Assembly: GCA_040384465.1 (NCBI GenBank)
Contig: JAZKJF010000004.1
Location: 264,633-328,632 of the forward strand
DNA length: 64,000 nucleotides
Direction: 5' to 3'
Source of the DNA: UBA5078 sp040384465
Lineage (GTDB): Bacteria; Pseudomonadota; Gammaproteobacteria; Pseudomonadales; Pseudohongiellaceae
Below, one piece after another: positions 8,689 through 17,356 of the stretch. The notes under the pieces were generated by a model. The model was not told the DNA's origin and searched no databases. It was given only the letters and a program-made list of their open reading frames with translations. The position numbers and the translations under genes were made by a program. How positions within the stretch are numbered: the stretch's first letter is position 1; the number at the start of each line of letters is the position of its first letter.

Positions 8689-8907
8689 TCAGTCCTTCAT
8701 TTTCAATCTTTCAGTGCCTTTCACGAACAGGACGCGGGCCCACAGGGCGACAAACAGCAACACAATGATCTGCGCGAAGAAGCCCGTCCCGAGCGCTCCG
8801 GACTCCACGTCCATGGCGATGGAAATCATGTTGAAAATCATCGCCACGGCCATGGAGACCAGCACAGCAGAGATCAGGAGTTGGATAATGCCCATCATTC
8901 GAACCAT
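8689..8907 (-). CDS. Small two-helix membrane protein, unknown
   Basis: A 72-residue protein with two hydrophobic segments (about 4-28 and 42-62) and a basic C-terminal tail (KGTERLKMKD). A GAGGGGG ribosome binding site sits a few bases before the ATG, which supports it as a real gene. It lies between the MDR oxidoreductase and the ribF promoter, on the same strand. No family was recognised. Confidence 0.6.
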   Translation of the reverse strand: MVRMMGIIQLLISAVLVSMAVAMIFNMISIAMDVESGALGTGFFAQIIVLLFVALWARVLFVKGTERLKMKD

Positions 8908-8930
8908 CTCACACCCCCTCGAAAAACAGT

Positions 8931-9959
8931 TTATTGCGGAACATTCAACACCAGTTTACCGACCATGGTGCCGGACTCCAGCTTGGCGTGAGCTTTCAGC
9001 AGATTGGCGGCGTTCAGCGCGCCGTAGTGCTCGGTGCGGGTGTGACGCAACACACCGGCATCCAACAGGCGCGAGGCCTCGTTTAGCAAAACACCTTGTT
9101 CGGCAATGTCCGGTGTCTGGAAGCGCGCACGAGTAAACATGAATTCCCAAGTGATCGAGACGCTCTTGGGCTTGAACAGGTTGATGTTGACCGGCTGATT
9201 GGACTCGGTGTCCACGATCAGACAGAGCTTGCCCTGGGGCAGGATCACGTCGGCCATGCCGTGCCAATGCTGCGCGGTGCCCACCAGACAGAAAATGTAA
9301 TTCACGCCGGTCAACCCGACGCGCTTGAATTCATCGCCGAGTGTCTCGCGGTGATTGATCACCTGATCAGCCCCCATATCGCGGCACCACTGCTCAGTCT
9401 GCGGACGGGACGCCGTGGCGATCACCTGCAGGCCAGCGACCTTCTTCGCCAGTTGAATGGCGATGGAACCCACACCACCGGCACCACCGATGATGAGGAT
9501 GGACTTGCCTTTGTTGGCAGCAGTGTCTTTGCTGATGCCCATGCGCTCGAACAGTGCTTCCCACGCCGTGATGGTGGTCAGAGGCATGGCGGCGGCGTCA
9601 TCGAAAGACAGTGTCTTGGGCTTGCGGCCGACGATACGCTCGTCGATCAAATGGAATTGGCTATTGCCACCAGCACGGGTCACGTCGCCAGCGTAAAAAA
9701 CTTCGTCGCCCGGCTTGAACAGCGAGCAATTCTCACCAACGGCTTCGACCACACCAGCGCAATCCCAACCGAGAATGCGCGGCTGCGGCAGATTGGTGCC
9801 CGCGTTCATGCGGATCTTGGTGTCGACTGGATTCACCGATACGGCATGGACCTTCACCAGCAGAAATTTCCCGGACGCAGTGGGCTTGGCAATGTCGACG
9901 TCCTGCAGGGCGTTGACATCGGTGACCGGTAATGAATTCAAAACTCCGACAGCTTTCAT
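8931..9959 (-). CDS. Zinc-type alcohol dehydrogenase-like / quinone oxidoreductase (MDR family)
   Basis: A 342-residue medium-chain dehydrogenase/reductase. The Rossmann motif IIGGAGGVGSIAIQLAKK lies at about 154-171, preceded by LGWDCAGVVEAVGENC (about 63-78). The structural and catalytic zinc cysteine sets of classical alcohol dehydrogenases are absent, so it is more likely an NADPH-dependent quinone or enone reductase. A GGAGAGAG ribosome binding site precedes the ATG. Only 23 bp separate its end from the small membrane gene downstream, so the two may be cotranscribed. Confidence 0.85.
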   Translation of the reverse strand: MKAVGVLNSLPVTDVNALQDVDIAKPTASGKFLLVKVHAVSVNPVDTKIRMNAGTNLPQPRILGWDCAGVVEAVGENCSLFKPGDEVFYAGDVTRAGGNSQFHLIDERIVGRKPKTLSFDDAAAMPLTTITAWEALFERMGISKDTAANKGKSILIIGGAGGVGSIAIQLAKKVAGLQVIATASRPQTEQWCRDMGADQVINHRETLGDEFKRVGLTGVNYIFCLVGTAQHWHGMADVILPQGKLCLIVDTESNQPVNINLFKPKSVSITWEFMFTRARFQTPDIAEQGVLLNEASRLLDAGVLRHTRTEHYGALNAANLLKAHAKLESGTMVGKLVLNVPQ

Positions 9960-10080
9960 GCGTCTCTCTCCGTTGCATTGCCCTTATAAATAGCAGGCTT
10001 GATTGTTATTAGCGCCCGTCCAAGCGAGCAGGGCGACATTATTGCACTGGCACAAGGGCAACGACAATCGGCCTGTCGGC

Positions 10081-10557
10081 TCAGAGACTGGTGTCGTCTT
10101 GGCGCAAGGGTGGATTCAAGCGCAGAAACTCATCCACATCGGTGACGAAACCAGGGTGGAAAAAACCCAGTTTCTTGCGCTTTTCCCAGAAGGTCTCGAA
10201 ACCGATTTCCGAAAAAGTGACACGCAGATGCTGCTGGTAACCGCGAAACAATTCTTCGTCCAGCAAGCCCTTGGTGAAGTGATACCACTGGTTTTCATAG
10301 GCGCGGACAACCCGGTTGAAGAACTGCGTCTTCATGCGTCGCTCGACAGGGGTCAGTTCTTCCACTGGCCGAAAACTGCATTCGAGCAGACCTTGCGGAG
10401 GAGAAAATACCTCACGCATGTCCCGCTCGATTTCCTGCAGCGTGGTGGCTGTACTTACTTTGGAAGCGTGGCGCACCTGGGATGCCAGATACAACAACGA
10501 TGCCACGACTCCGACTGCTCCGACGAACTCCCCCACATTACCCAGCGTTTCAAACAC
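10081..10557 (-). CDS. Unknown protein with one N-terminal membrane segment
   Basis: A 158-residue protein with a hydrophobic segment at about residues 6-26 (GEFVGAVGVVASLLYLASQV), then a soluble, helical and charged domain. GTG at 10557 is chosen because a perfect AGGAGG (10562-10567) ends four bases before it. A second GTG at 10572 would put that site inside the gene. The N-terminal pattern resembles many small DUF proteins in marine proteobacteria, but no function can be given. Confidence 0.62.
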   Translation of the reverse strand: MFETLGNVGEFVGAVGVVASLLYLASQVRHASKVSTATTLQEIERDMREVFSPPQGLLECSFRPVEELTPVERRMKTQFFNRVVRAYENQWYHFTKGLLDEELFRGYQQHLRVTFSEIGFETFWEKRKKLGFFHPGFVTDVDEFLRLNPPLRQDDTSL

Positions 10558-10797
10558 GATGCCTCCTGGCACGGAACTGATGGAGCAGGTGACGCGACCG
10601 CATCACTCTCAACTGCTCTTCCGTACAATACCTCTATGCAAGAAGCTCTCCAGCTGCGCGCAAATTTTGATCATTTCTGCGTTGTCTGAACGCGACCCAC
10701 CGCGCCGCCTGTCACTCATAGCAGCCGTGCTATGATGCCACCGACCCGATATCACTCTGGAGGCTGCGTCCGGCGCGCCCCAATCTGCAGGTTCACT

Positions 10798-11199
10798 ATG
10801 CTCGGCAAGTTACTCCTGACTCTCGGCATCATCCTGATTGCCATCCTGTTCCTGCGCAAATATCGCCAGGATGAGCGGCTGCGCCTGCAAAAACTGACGG
10901 GTAAGAAGCCCAACGCTCTGCCCGGCAATGGGGCAGCGACCAAAGCGCCCCTGAGCGATTACCGCTTCGCTGCCTACCTCTTTATTGCTCTCACGCTTGG
11001 TGGCGGCAGCTATCTCTATTATCTGCGCTGGCAGGACGACACCAGTCTTGTGACCGTCATTCTGCACCGTGATGGTGCGGGCAGCCCCGTGACCTATCAG
11101 GTCTACAAGAATCAGCTGGAGGAGCGCGCCTTCACCACCATCGACGGCATTCGCGTGACGGTGGCATCCAGCGAACGTATGGAAGTCATGGGGCTATAG
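10798..11199 (+). CDS. Unknown membrane protein upstream of the molybdopterin oxidoreductase
   Basis: A 133-residue protein with membrane segments at about 1-20 and 58-78, a basic linker between them (RKYRQDERLRLQK), and a soluble C-terminal domain. The start at 10798 was chosen because the hydrophobic segment begins there. Only 3 bp separate its stop from the next gene, so the two form an operon and may work together. No family was recognised. The upstream gap of 240 bp has no convincing promoter. Confidence 0.65.
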   Translation: MLGKLLLTLGIILIAILFLRKYRQDERLRLQKLTGKKPNALPGNGAATKAPLSDYRFAAYLFIALTLGGGSYLYYLRWQDDTSLVTVILHRDGAGSPVTYQVYKNQLEERAFTTIDGIRVTVASSERMEVMGL

Positions 11200-11202
11200 G
11201 CG

Positions 11203-13446
11203 ATGACCACATCCGACAACTCCACCAGCGAGACTCGTCACACTGCTGAAAAGCTGCCCGTCGGCGGAGGCTTGAAAGCCATTCAGTACGTCATGTCCAT
11301 TGCCGGCAATGTCGGCCCGGGACGCCTCGCGGCGGCGGTCAGATCGAAGAACACCTGCAAGGCTTGCGCCTTCGGCACCGGAGGACAACGCGGCGGCTTG
11401 CACAACGAACACAAAGCGGGCGTCGAGATCTGCAACAAGAATATTCAGGCCCAGTCCAGCGATCTGCGTGCTGCCGTTCCCCGCGCTATTTTCGAAGACA
11501 ATTCCCTGAACGAACTGCGCCAGCTCAGCGGTCGGCAACTGGAAGCGCTCGGGCGCCTGGGACATCCTCTTTACAAGGCACCTGGCGCTGATCGTTACCG
11601 AGTCATCAGCTACGACGACGCCATTCAGCGCATCGCCGCACGCTTGCGCGAGACTGATCCACAGCGCAGCTTCTTCTACAGCTCCGGCCGCTCCTCCAAC
11701 GAAGCCGCCTTCATTCTGCAGCTCTTCGCTCGGCTCTACGGCAGCAATCACGTCAACAACTGCTCCTATTATTGTCACCAGGCGTCCGGGGTTGGATTGC
11801 AATCCAGCATCGGCACGGGGACAGCAACGATCCAGTACAAAGATCTGGAGCTGGCCGATACGATCTTCGTGATCGGGGCCAATCCGGCATCCAATCATCC
11901 GCGTTTCGTGAAGGTGCTGATCGAGTGTCGACGGCGCGGCGGACAGGTCATCGTCATCAACCCGGCGAAGGAACCTGGCCTGTTGCGCTTCGCCTCTCCG
12001 AGTGATTTCCGCTCGATGATCGTGGGAGGTGCACAGATTGCCTCGCATTATGTACAGCCGCATGTCGGTGGTGATCTCCCCTTGCTCAATGGTATTGCCA
12101 AGGCCGTGCTGGAGAACGGAGGCACCGACAGCGATTTCATCGCCAGATACTGCAACGGTTTTACTGACTATGAGCATTTTCTCAAGCAGCTGGATTGGCC
12201 GACGTTGTGCGCGCAGTCCGGTGTCACCGAACAGCAGATCAGAGAAATTGCTGCGTGTTATCAAGCGTCTCGCAATTGCGTGTTCAGCTGGGGCATGGGC
12301 ATTACGCATCACACACAGGGTGTGGAAAATGTGGAAGCCATCAGCAATCTTGCGCTGCTGCGCGGCATGCTCGGTGCTCCCGGCCGTGGTCTGTTGCCTC
12401 TGCGCGGTCACAGCAACGTGCAAGGCGTGGGCTCGATGGGGGTCAGCCCCGCGCTGAAGGAGCAGGTCTTCCACAACATCGAACGCGAGTTGGGTGTCAC
12501 TCTGCCGACCACCCCGGGCATGGACACACTGGCCTGTATGCAGGCGGCCGCTGTCGGCAAAATCGACATGGCTTTTCTGCTCGGGGGCAATCTGTATGCG
12601 GCCAATCCGGACTCGGTATTTGCAGCGGCAGCGCTCGCGGCCATCCCCTTCAAAGTCATGATCAACTCCACCATGAATCTGAGCCATGTGCATGGCATCG
12701 GCGATGAATGCATCGTGCTGCCGATCCGGGTACGCGACGAGGAAACGCAACCGACAACCCAGGAGTCGATGTTCAATTTCGTGCGCCTGAGCGATGGAGG
12801 CTTCGAGCGCATCGAAGGTTTACGTTCAGAGGTCGATATCATCAGCCGCATCGCGGCGGCGGTCATTCCCACCACAGTACTCGACTTCAACGCCTTCGCA
12901 GAACATCGCCATATCCGTCACGCGATTGCCAACATCATTCCCGGCTTCCGGCCATTGGACAAAATTGACGCAGACAAAGAGGAATTTCATATCGAAGGCC
13001 GCGCACTGAGCAACCCGGTATTTCCGACCCGCGATGGCAAAGCCTCTTTCCGGATAGCGACAGTTGCCGACGCCAACTCAGTATCGACACTGATCAACAC
13101 GACCAGCTCTTCCTACACCTTGACCAGTGTGCGCAGCGAAGGACAGTTCAACACCATTGTGTACACCGACAACGATGTCTATCGCGGCCAGACCGAACGC
13201 GCCGTCGTGTTGATGCATCCACAGGACATGCAGAGAGAAGGTCTGGTCGTTGATACGCTGGTGAGTCTGGTGAATGAGACCGGACGCATGAGCGGTCTGA
13301 AGGTAAAGCCCTTTGATATACGTCCTGGCAATCTGATGACGTATTTTCCGGAAGCGAATGTCCTGATCCCGCTCACCAGCGATCCGCGCAGCCGTACACC
13401 GGCCTTCAAATCGGTACAGGTCACCCTTTTAAGAGAAACCCCTTAG
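11203..13446 (+). CDS. YdeP/FdhF-family molybdopterin oxidoreductase
   Basis: A 747-residue protein that fits the YdeP subgroup of formate-dehydrogenase-like enzymes, which use a bis-MGD molybdenum cofactor. The N-terminal motif TCKACAFGTGGQRGGLHN carries only two cysteines, whereas classical FdhF has four for its 4Fe-4S cluster. YYCHQASGVGL (about residue 188) places a cysteine where FdhF has selenocysteine as metal ligand. DTIFVIGANPASNHPRF is the typical cofactor-binding segment, and the C-terminal domain binds the second MGD. E. coli YdeP has been linked to acid resistance; the substrate is not known. It lies in an operon with the small membrane protein. Confidence 0.87.
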   Translation: MTTSDNSTSETRHTAEKLPVGGGLKAIQYVMSIAGNVGPGRLAAAVRSKNTCKACAFGTGGQRGGLHNEHKAGVEICNKNIQAQSSDLRAAVPRAIFEDNSLNELRQLSGRQLEALGRLGHPLYKAPGADRYRVISYDDAIQRIAARLRETDPQRSFFYSSGRSSNEAAFILQLFARLYGSNHVNNCSYYCHQASGVGLQSSIGTGTATIQYKDLELADTIFVIGANPASNHPRFVKVLIECRRRGGQVIVINPAKEPGLLRFASPSDFRSMIVGGAQIASHYVQPHVGGDLPLLNGIAKAVLENGGTDSDFIARYCNGFTDYEHFLKQLDWPTLCAQSGVTEQQIREIAACYQASRNCVFSWGMGITHHTQGVENVEAISNLALLRGMLGAPGRGLLPLRGHSNVQGVGSMGVSPALKEQVFHNIERELGVTLPTTPGMDTLACMQAAAVGKIDMAFLLGGNLYAANPDSVFAAAALAAIPFKVMINSTMNLSHVHGIGDECIVLPIRVRDEETQPTTQESMFNFVRLSDGGFERIEGLRSEVDIISRIAAAVIPTTVLDFNAFAEHRHIRHAIANIIPGFRPLDKIDADKEEFHIEGRALSNPVFPTRDGKASFRIATVADANSVSTLINTTSSSYTLTSVRSEGQFNTIVYTDNDVYRGQTERAVVLMHPQDMQREGLVVDTLVSLVNETGRMSGLKVKPFDIRPGNLMTYFPEANVLIPLTSDPRSRTPAFKSVQVTLLRETP

Positions 13447-13562
13447 CTCCGCAATCGCCCTGCTACGCTGACCTGTCGGAGCTGTTCGGTCTATCGAATC
13501 TCTGTGATGGGGCAAAGGTTTGCTGATAGACTTGCTCAACATGAATTTCAATCATTATCACC

Positions 13563-14231
13563 ATGCGCCTTCTCACACATCTCGTTTTTTTGCTGCTTCT
13601 GATTCCTGGCCTGCTGCATGCCACGGAAGAGATTGTCACGCTTGAGGATGGCAGCACGGTCAAGGTGTTTCTGTTTTACCCGGAGAATGACGGTGAGGGA
13701 CCCTGGCCACTGACCGTGTTGATGTCCGGCGGCACCGCCAACGAATACATTGTGCGCGCCCAGTTCTGGCTGGGTTATGAACTGGCCAGTCGCGGCTGGG
13801 TTATCGCGTTCCCCGTCTCTCCCGATGACAATTCTTTCTTCGGCACCAATGGTGAAAAAATCCCCAAGGTCATCGAGCATCTGCAGAAATTGCCTGCTAT
13901 AGAAGATGGGAAGTCTTTGCTGGTGGGGGTCTCGAATGGCGGCAGTTCGGCACTCGAAATCGCCAGCAGAAATCCCGAAAAATACTACGGCGTGGTCGCG
14001 GTACCGGGCATCATCAAGGATCATTCCAGCATCGGCGACTTCGACAATCTACCTATTTTCCTGCGGATTGGTGAAAACGATTTCCTGCGCTGGAACCGCC
14101 AGCTGCCAAAGCTTGAGAAAGAATTGACAGAAGCCGGCGCCAGAGTGGATGCCAAACTGGTGCCGGATGGAAGTCATGTCTTTACAATCGACTGGGACGA
14201 ACTGCAGCCCTGGCTCGATTCACTTCTGTAA
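13563..14231 (+). CDS. Exported alpha/beta-hydrolase
   Basis: A 222-residue protein with a signal peptide (hydrophobic run to about residue 19, ending LLHA). The nucleophile elbow GVSNGGSS lies at about 120-127 and the probable catalytic histidine in PDGSHVFTIDW near residue 200. NLPIFLRIGENDFL holds the likely acidic residue. It resembles small dienelactone-hydrolase or peptidase-like hydrolases of the periplasm; the substrate is unknown. It stands alone, 116 bp after the molybdopterin enzyme. Confidence 0.72.
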   Translation: MRLLTHLVFLLLLIPGLLHATEEIVTLEDGSTVKVFLFYPENDGEGPWPLTVLMSGGTANEYIVRAQFWLGYELASRGWVIAFPVSPDDNSFFGTNGEKIPKVIEHLQKLPAIEDGKSLLVGVSNGGSSALEIASRNPEKYYGVVAVPGIIKDHSSIGDFDNLPIFLRIGENDFLRWNRQLPKLEKELTEAGARVDAKLVPDGSHVFTIDWDELQPWLDSLL

Positions 14232-14263
14232 TCACGCGTGACACGAATACCCGGTGCTCGCCA

Positions 14264-14623
14264 TCAGGACTGCGAGCTGTCCGTCCAGTAATCCGTCACG
14301 ACACCTTCCTTGATTGCCACAGACAAGGTTCTCTCGACTTCGTTTTCAACGTCGACATGGAACAACAGAAACAGCCCCACTTCCGTCTCCACTTTGCTGT
14401 TGTTTTCGTAATGCCAGACCTCGCTGCCATCGGCGTATTCGGTCCGTCTGGCTGGTTCGCCGAAGGTCTCCTGCACCCAGATCTGCGTGGTTTCACCCGG
14501 TTCGATTCTGTGCGCCTGTGCGCTGCTCCATTGCGAACTGCCGACCTGACGATCAGAGTCCACGGTAAACAAACAGCCCGTCATGGTGAGCGTGCCCAGC
14601 AACAATAGTATTTTCGAAAGCAT
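14264..14623 (-). CDS. BamE/SmpA-like lipoprotein
   Basis: A 119-residue lipoprotein. The start at 14623 gives a standard signal peptide with lipobox LTMTGC, so Cys18 would be lipidated. A longer in-frame ATG at 14647 is less likely. The segment GETTQIWVQETFGEPARRTE followed by ADGSEVWHYEN is typical of the SmpA/BamE/OmlA fold, found in outer-membrane assembly and related envelope proteins. It converges on the hydrolase gene. It is not next to fur or recN as bamE usually is, so it is probably a paralogue rather than BamE itself. Confidence 0.72.
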   Translation of the reverse strand: MLSKILLLLGTLTMTGCLFTVDSDRQVGSSQWSSAQAHRIEPGETTQIWVQETFGEPARRTEYADGSEVWHYENNSKVETEVGLFLLFHVDVENEVERTLSVAIKEGVVTDYWTDSSQS

Positions 14624-14850
14624 TTCAATCCCCTGTATATCCGTCATGTGTGATTAGTTTTAATTGGTCTTGGGAGCGATGAAGCAGGGCTCATCCTAGA
14701 GGGGCTGGCTGAATCGCACCTGAATGAAACAACAGTTCGTGACGAGTGGCATTCGCACAGCGACAGCGTATTGTTTTCACAATGCCCGGGAATTCCTCTA
14801 TCATCCCCGGCACATCTTCTTACCCACTCTCACAGGAGTACGCCCCAACC

Positions 14851-15219
14851 ATGTATACCTTTATCAAAATCATCCATATGTCCTTCGCCATGATCTCGAT
14901 CCTCGGCTTTCTCGGCCGTGGCATCCTGAAGATCAATGAATCGCCCATCGTGGAGAAAAAGCTGGTGAGGGTATTGCCGCATGTCATCGACACGGTGCTG
15001 CTGGTCAGTGCGATTACGCTGGTGGTGATGTCGGGTCAATATCCCTGGGTAGCACCCTGGGTCGGTGCAAAAGTGCTGGGTCTGATTGTCTATATCGGTC
15101 TCGGTGTAGTCGTCATGCGTACAGCCAAAACACGCAAGACCCGCATCATTGCTTTCGCACTTGCTCTGGTCACCGCTGCCTATATTCTGATGGTCGCATC
15201 GACAAAGACAATTATGTAA
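14851..15219 (+). CDS. SirB2-like integral membrane protein
   Basis: A 122-residue protein with four predicted membrane helices, matching the SirB2 family in length and pattern (IKIIHMSFAMISILGFLGRG at about 4-23). The function of the family is unknown. The ATG at 14851 follows AGGAG at 14834-14838, which is somewhat far (12 bases). Upstream in-frame ATGs lack a better site. Confidence 0.78.
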   Translation: MYTFIKIIHMSFAMISILGFLGRGILKINESPIVEKKLVRVLPHVIDTVLLVSAITLVVMSGQYPWVAPWVGAKVLGLIVYIGLGVVVMRTAKTRKTRIIAFALALVTAAYILMVASTKTIM

Positions 15220-15235
15220 GGCGCACAATTTCTGG

Positions 15236-15263
15236 TTGACATCGATCTTAAAAGGCATAGACT
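15236..15263 (+). promoter_or_regulatory. Predicted sigma70 promoter of a short transcript
   Basis: A perfect TTGACA (15236-15241) is followed after 16 bp by TAGACT (15258-15263). Transcription would begin near 15270. The next features downstream are a 40-codon ORF, a palindrome and a terminator, before the MFS gene. Confidence 0.55.
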
Positions 15264-15317
15264 TCGCCCGGTCAAAAACCAGATATTTTTTACAACTATC
15301 GCAAGCACTGAAACGAA

Positions 15318-15440
15318 ATGAACACTCTATATTCCACATGGAATTCTACAGACGCAATGCAAGCGCGTGACGCGGCCCCGGCCAGCGTGCACCTGCTATC
15401 AGTGCGCGTGGAAAAGACCGTGGAGGTCAACTTAGAGTAA
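15318..15440 (+). CDS. Possible 40-residue small protein or leader peptide
   Basis: ATG at 15318 opens a 40-codon frame ending in TAA at 15438-15440. It starts MNTLYSTWNSTDAM, has no membrane segment, and the ribosome binding site is poor (AAACGAA). It lies between a promoter (15236) and a terminator (15475), so the RNA is probably transcribed. Whether it is translated is unsure. It could also be only the leader of the MFS gene, or part of a small RNA of about 250 nt. Confidence 0.3.
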   Translation: MNTLYSTWNSTDAMQARDAAPASVHLLSVRVEKTVEVNLE

Positions 15441-15449
15441 AACTTTCGA

Positions 15450-15465
15450 TTCAATAATTATTGAA
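15450..15465. promoter_or_regulatory. Perfect 16-bp AT-rich palindrome (possible operator)
   Basis: TTCAATAATTATTGAA is a perfect palindrome without spacer, located just before the terminator and 107 bp before the MFS start. It looks like a binding site for a dimeric regulator. The regulator is not encoded next to it. Confidence 0.4.
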
Positions 15466-15474
15466 CACCAGAAG

Positions 15475-15517
15475 AAGGCCTCTAAGTTCCAAAAGAATTT
15501 AGGGGCCTTTTTCTTTT
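15475..15517 (+). terminator. Rho-independent terminator or attenuator upstream of MFS gene
   Basis: AAGGCCTCTAA (15475-15485) pairs with TTAGGGGCCTT (15499-15509) through one G-U pair, followed by a T-rich run (TTTTTCTTTTT). It ends the short transcript from 15270. Because no clear promoter lies between it and the MFS gene, it could act as an attenuator. Confidence 0.75.
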
Positions 15518-15571
15518 TGGCGCGTTAAATCGCAAATGCTGACTCACGAGGTCGGGCATAGGGGGACTATT

Positions 15572-16798
15572 TTGCCTAAAAAAAGCAGACAACCAAAAAC
15601 AGCAGCGGACGGCTTGCATAGAAACATCAGAATTATCTATGCACTCGCGTTCTTTCACATGTTCATGTTGATCGTACCGGTCATCGTGCCCTTCTTCGAA
15701 TCGAAGGGATTGAGTCTGGGTGAAATATTCTACCTGCAGGCCATCTATGCCAGCTGTATCGTGGTACTTGAGGCGCCTTCCGGATATCTCGCTGACCGCA
15801 TGGGACGACGCGCGGTTCTGCTTATCGGCAGTGTCGCTCAAGGCATCGGTTATCTGTGGCTCAACTTTGCCGATGGCTTTGTCAGTCTCGCCATTTTCGA
15901 GCTGATACTGGGCGTGGCAGTGAGCATGATGTCCGGCGCTGACCTGGCACTTCTTTACGACACGGAGAAAGCCTTGTCTGATTCCGAAGACGCGCACACT
16001 GGCAGCATCGCCCACTTGAGCTTCACCAAGTCTGTCGCTGAAGGCGCTGGTGCCTTGCTCGGTGGCGCATTGGCCCTGTGGTCATTTGAAGCGATGGTGC
16101 TGGCGCAATCACTGGTGGCATGGATCTGTCTGGTCCTGGCGTTGTTACTGGTCGAGCCGCCCTACAAAGGCAGCGACAACACCAGAAGAATGCCCGGCTT
16201 CAAGGCAATCTATACGCACGTTTTGAAGGGCGATCGTATTCTGCGCAAAGTGTTTCTGGCGTTGCCAATCTACAACCTGACCACTTTTCACGTGGCCTGG
16301 CTGGTACAGCCCTACTGGGAAGAGAAAGGCTTGTCGCTGGCGATGTTCGGAGCACTGTGGTTTGCGCAGAGTCTGACCGTGGCGATTGCCAACAAGTGTG
16401 GCTATGCCCTGGAGAAACGTCAGGGCGCAGTGTTCGCGCTGATGCTCATCGGTATTCTGCCTATCGTCGGACATCTGGGGATGGCGTGGCTGGGCGGGTG
16501 GTTCGGCATCAGTGTGTGCTTCATTCTGTTCTTCTGCCGAGGACTGTATCAGGTCATTCTGGTGAATGCGCTCAACCGACGTCTGCCGGGTGAAATGCGC
16601 GCGACAGTCAACTCGCTGACCAGCCTGACCTTCCGGTTTGGTTTTATTCTGACCGGTCCGTTAATCGGTTATGTCGCCGAGACATGGGGTCTGACAGTGG
16701 CGCTGAATGCGCTGGCACTCAGTTCTCTGCTCATGTTCGCACTGGTGATGATGCCGTTGGTCAAAGCCGTCATCGTGCTGCAGATGAAAGACGCCTGA
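15572..16798 (+). CDS. MFS transporter
   Basis: A 408-residue inner-membrane transporter with about 12 hydrophobic helices. The loop 2-3 motif of the major facilitator superfamily is visible as GYLADRMGRRAVLL (about 71-84). The substrate is unknown. TTG at 15572 is preferred because AGGGGGA ends five bases before it; an in-frame ATG at 15536 has no ribosome binding site and would add 12 residues. The upstream leader contains a palindrome and a terminator, so expression may be regulated there. Confidence 0.82.
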   Translation: MPKKSRQPKTAADGLHRNIRIIYALAFFHMFMLIVPVIVPFFESKGLSLGEIFYLQAIYASCIVVLEAPSGYLADRMGRRAVLLIGSVAQGIGYLWLNFADGFVSLAIFELILGVAVSMMSGADLALLYDTEKALSDSEDAHTGSIAHLSFTKSVAEGAGALLGGALALWSFEAMVLAQSLVAWICLVLALLLVEPPYKGSDNTRRMPGFKAIYTHVLKGDRILRKVFLALPIYNLTTFHVAWLVQPYWEEKGLSLAMFGALWFAQSLTVAIANKCGYALEKRQGAVFALMLIGILPIVGHLGMAWLGGWFGISVCFILFFCRGLYQVILVNALNRRLPGEMRATVNSLTSLTFRFGFILTGPLIGYVAETWGLTVALNALALSSLLMFALVMMPLVKAVIVLQMKDA

Positions 16799-16827
16799 GC
16801 GTGCATCAAAACTGTGCACGTTTTTGT

Positions 16828-16855
16828 CCAACCCTGCGCGACCGCACAGGGTTGG
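16828..16855. terminator. Hairpin downstream of the MFS gene, weak terminator
   Basis: CCAACCCTG (16828-16836) pairs perfectly with CAGGGTTGG (16847-16855). The run that follows (TGCTTTCAACTT) is not a good U-tract, so termination may be partial or Rho-assisted. Confidence 0.4.
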
Positions 16856-16947
16856 TGCTTTCAACTTCACCATGATAAAGTTTGCGCCAATTGTCCGTAC
16901 CCACCGATCAAAGCGTAACCCAATTCAACCATGCTGGAGACCGAGCC

Positions 16948-17286
16948 ATGAAACTTATCACCGCTATTATCAAGCCGTTCAAATCGGACGATGTCCGTGA
17001 AGCGCTACAGGAACTCGGCGTCAACGGGATGACTGTTACGGAAGTCAAAGGTTTCGGACGGCAGAAAGGCCATACCGAACTGTATCGCGGCGCGGAATAC
17101 GTCATCGACTTTCTGCCCAAAGCGAAGATTGAAATTGCGATTGCCGATGATCTGGTCGATCAGGCGATTGAAGCCATCTGCAAGGCGGCCAACACCGGCC
17201 AGATCGGTGATGGCAAAATCTTTGTGACCCCGCTGGAGCAAAGCATTCGAATCCGCACCGGTGAAACCGGCAACGAAGCCCTGTAA
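16948..17286 (+). CDS. glnK: Nitrogen regulatory protein P-II
   Basis: A 112-residue PII signalling protein. The uridylylated tyrosine lies in the T-loop segment ELYRGAEYVIDFLPK (about 44-58). The C-terminal signature GDGKIFVTPLEQSIRIRTGE binds nucleotide. The ATG at 16948 follows GGAGA; upstream in-frame starts are not supported. It controls AmtB and nitrogen metabolism in response to 2-oxoglutarate and ATP/ADP. Called glnK rather than glnB because amtB follows 70 bp downstream. I did not find a clear sigma54 promoter. Confidence 0.95.
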   Translation: MKLITAIIKPFKSDDVREALQELGVNGMTVTEVKGFGRQKGHTELYRGAEYVIDFLPKAKIEIAIADDLVDQAIEAICKAANTGQIGDGKIFVTPLEQSIRIRTGETGNEAL

Positions 17287-17356
17287 ATCGCCGATACCGA
17301 CCACGGCAGGAACGGTGGGAATCACCTCCTGCAAGAACAGATTCAAGGAATTCAAC

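Noticed and set aside
10558..10797. Possible promoter (TATGAT near 10732) for the membrane protein and oxidoreductase operon
   Set aside because: No acceptable -35 hexamer is found at 16-18 bp.
11194..12750. A 518-codon open frame antisense to the molybdopterin oxidoreductase
   Set aside because: The sense frame has clear family motifs and is coupled to the gene before it.
15536..15571. ATG at 15536 as the start of the MFS gene
   Set aside because: There is no ribosome binding site before it, while TTG at 15572 has AGGGGGA at good spacing. It is still possible.
16860..16947. Sigma54 promoter expected before glnK
   Set aside because: No GG-N10-GC match with good surrounding bases was found, so it is not reported.
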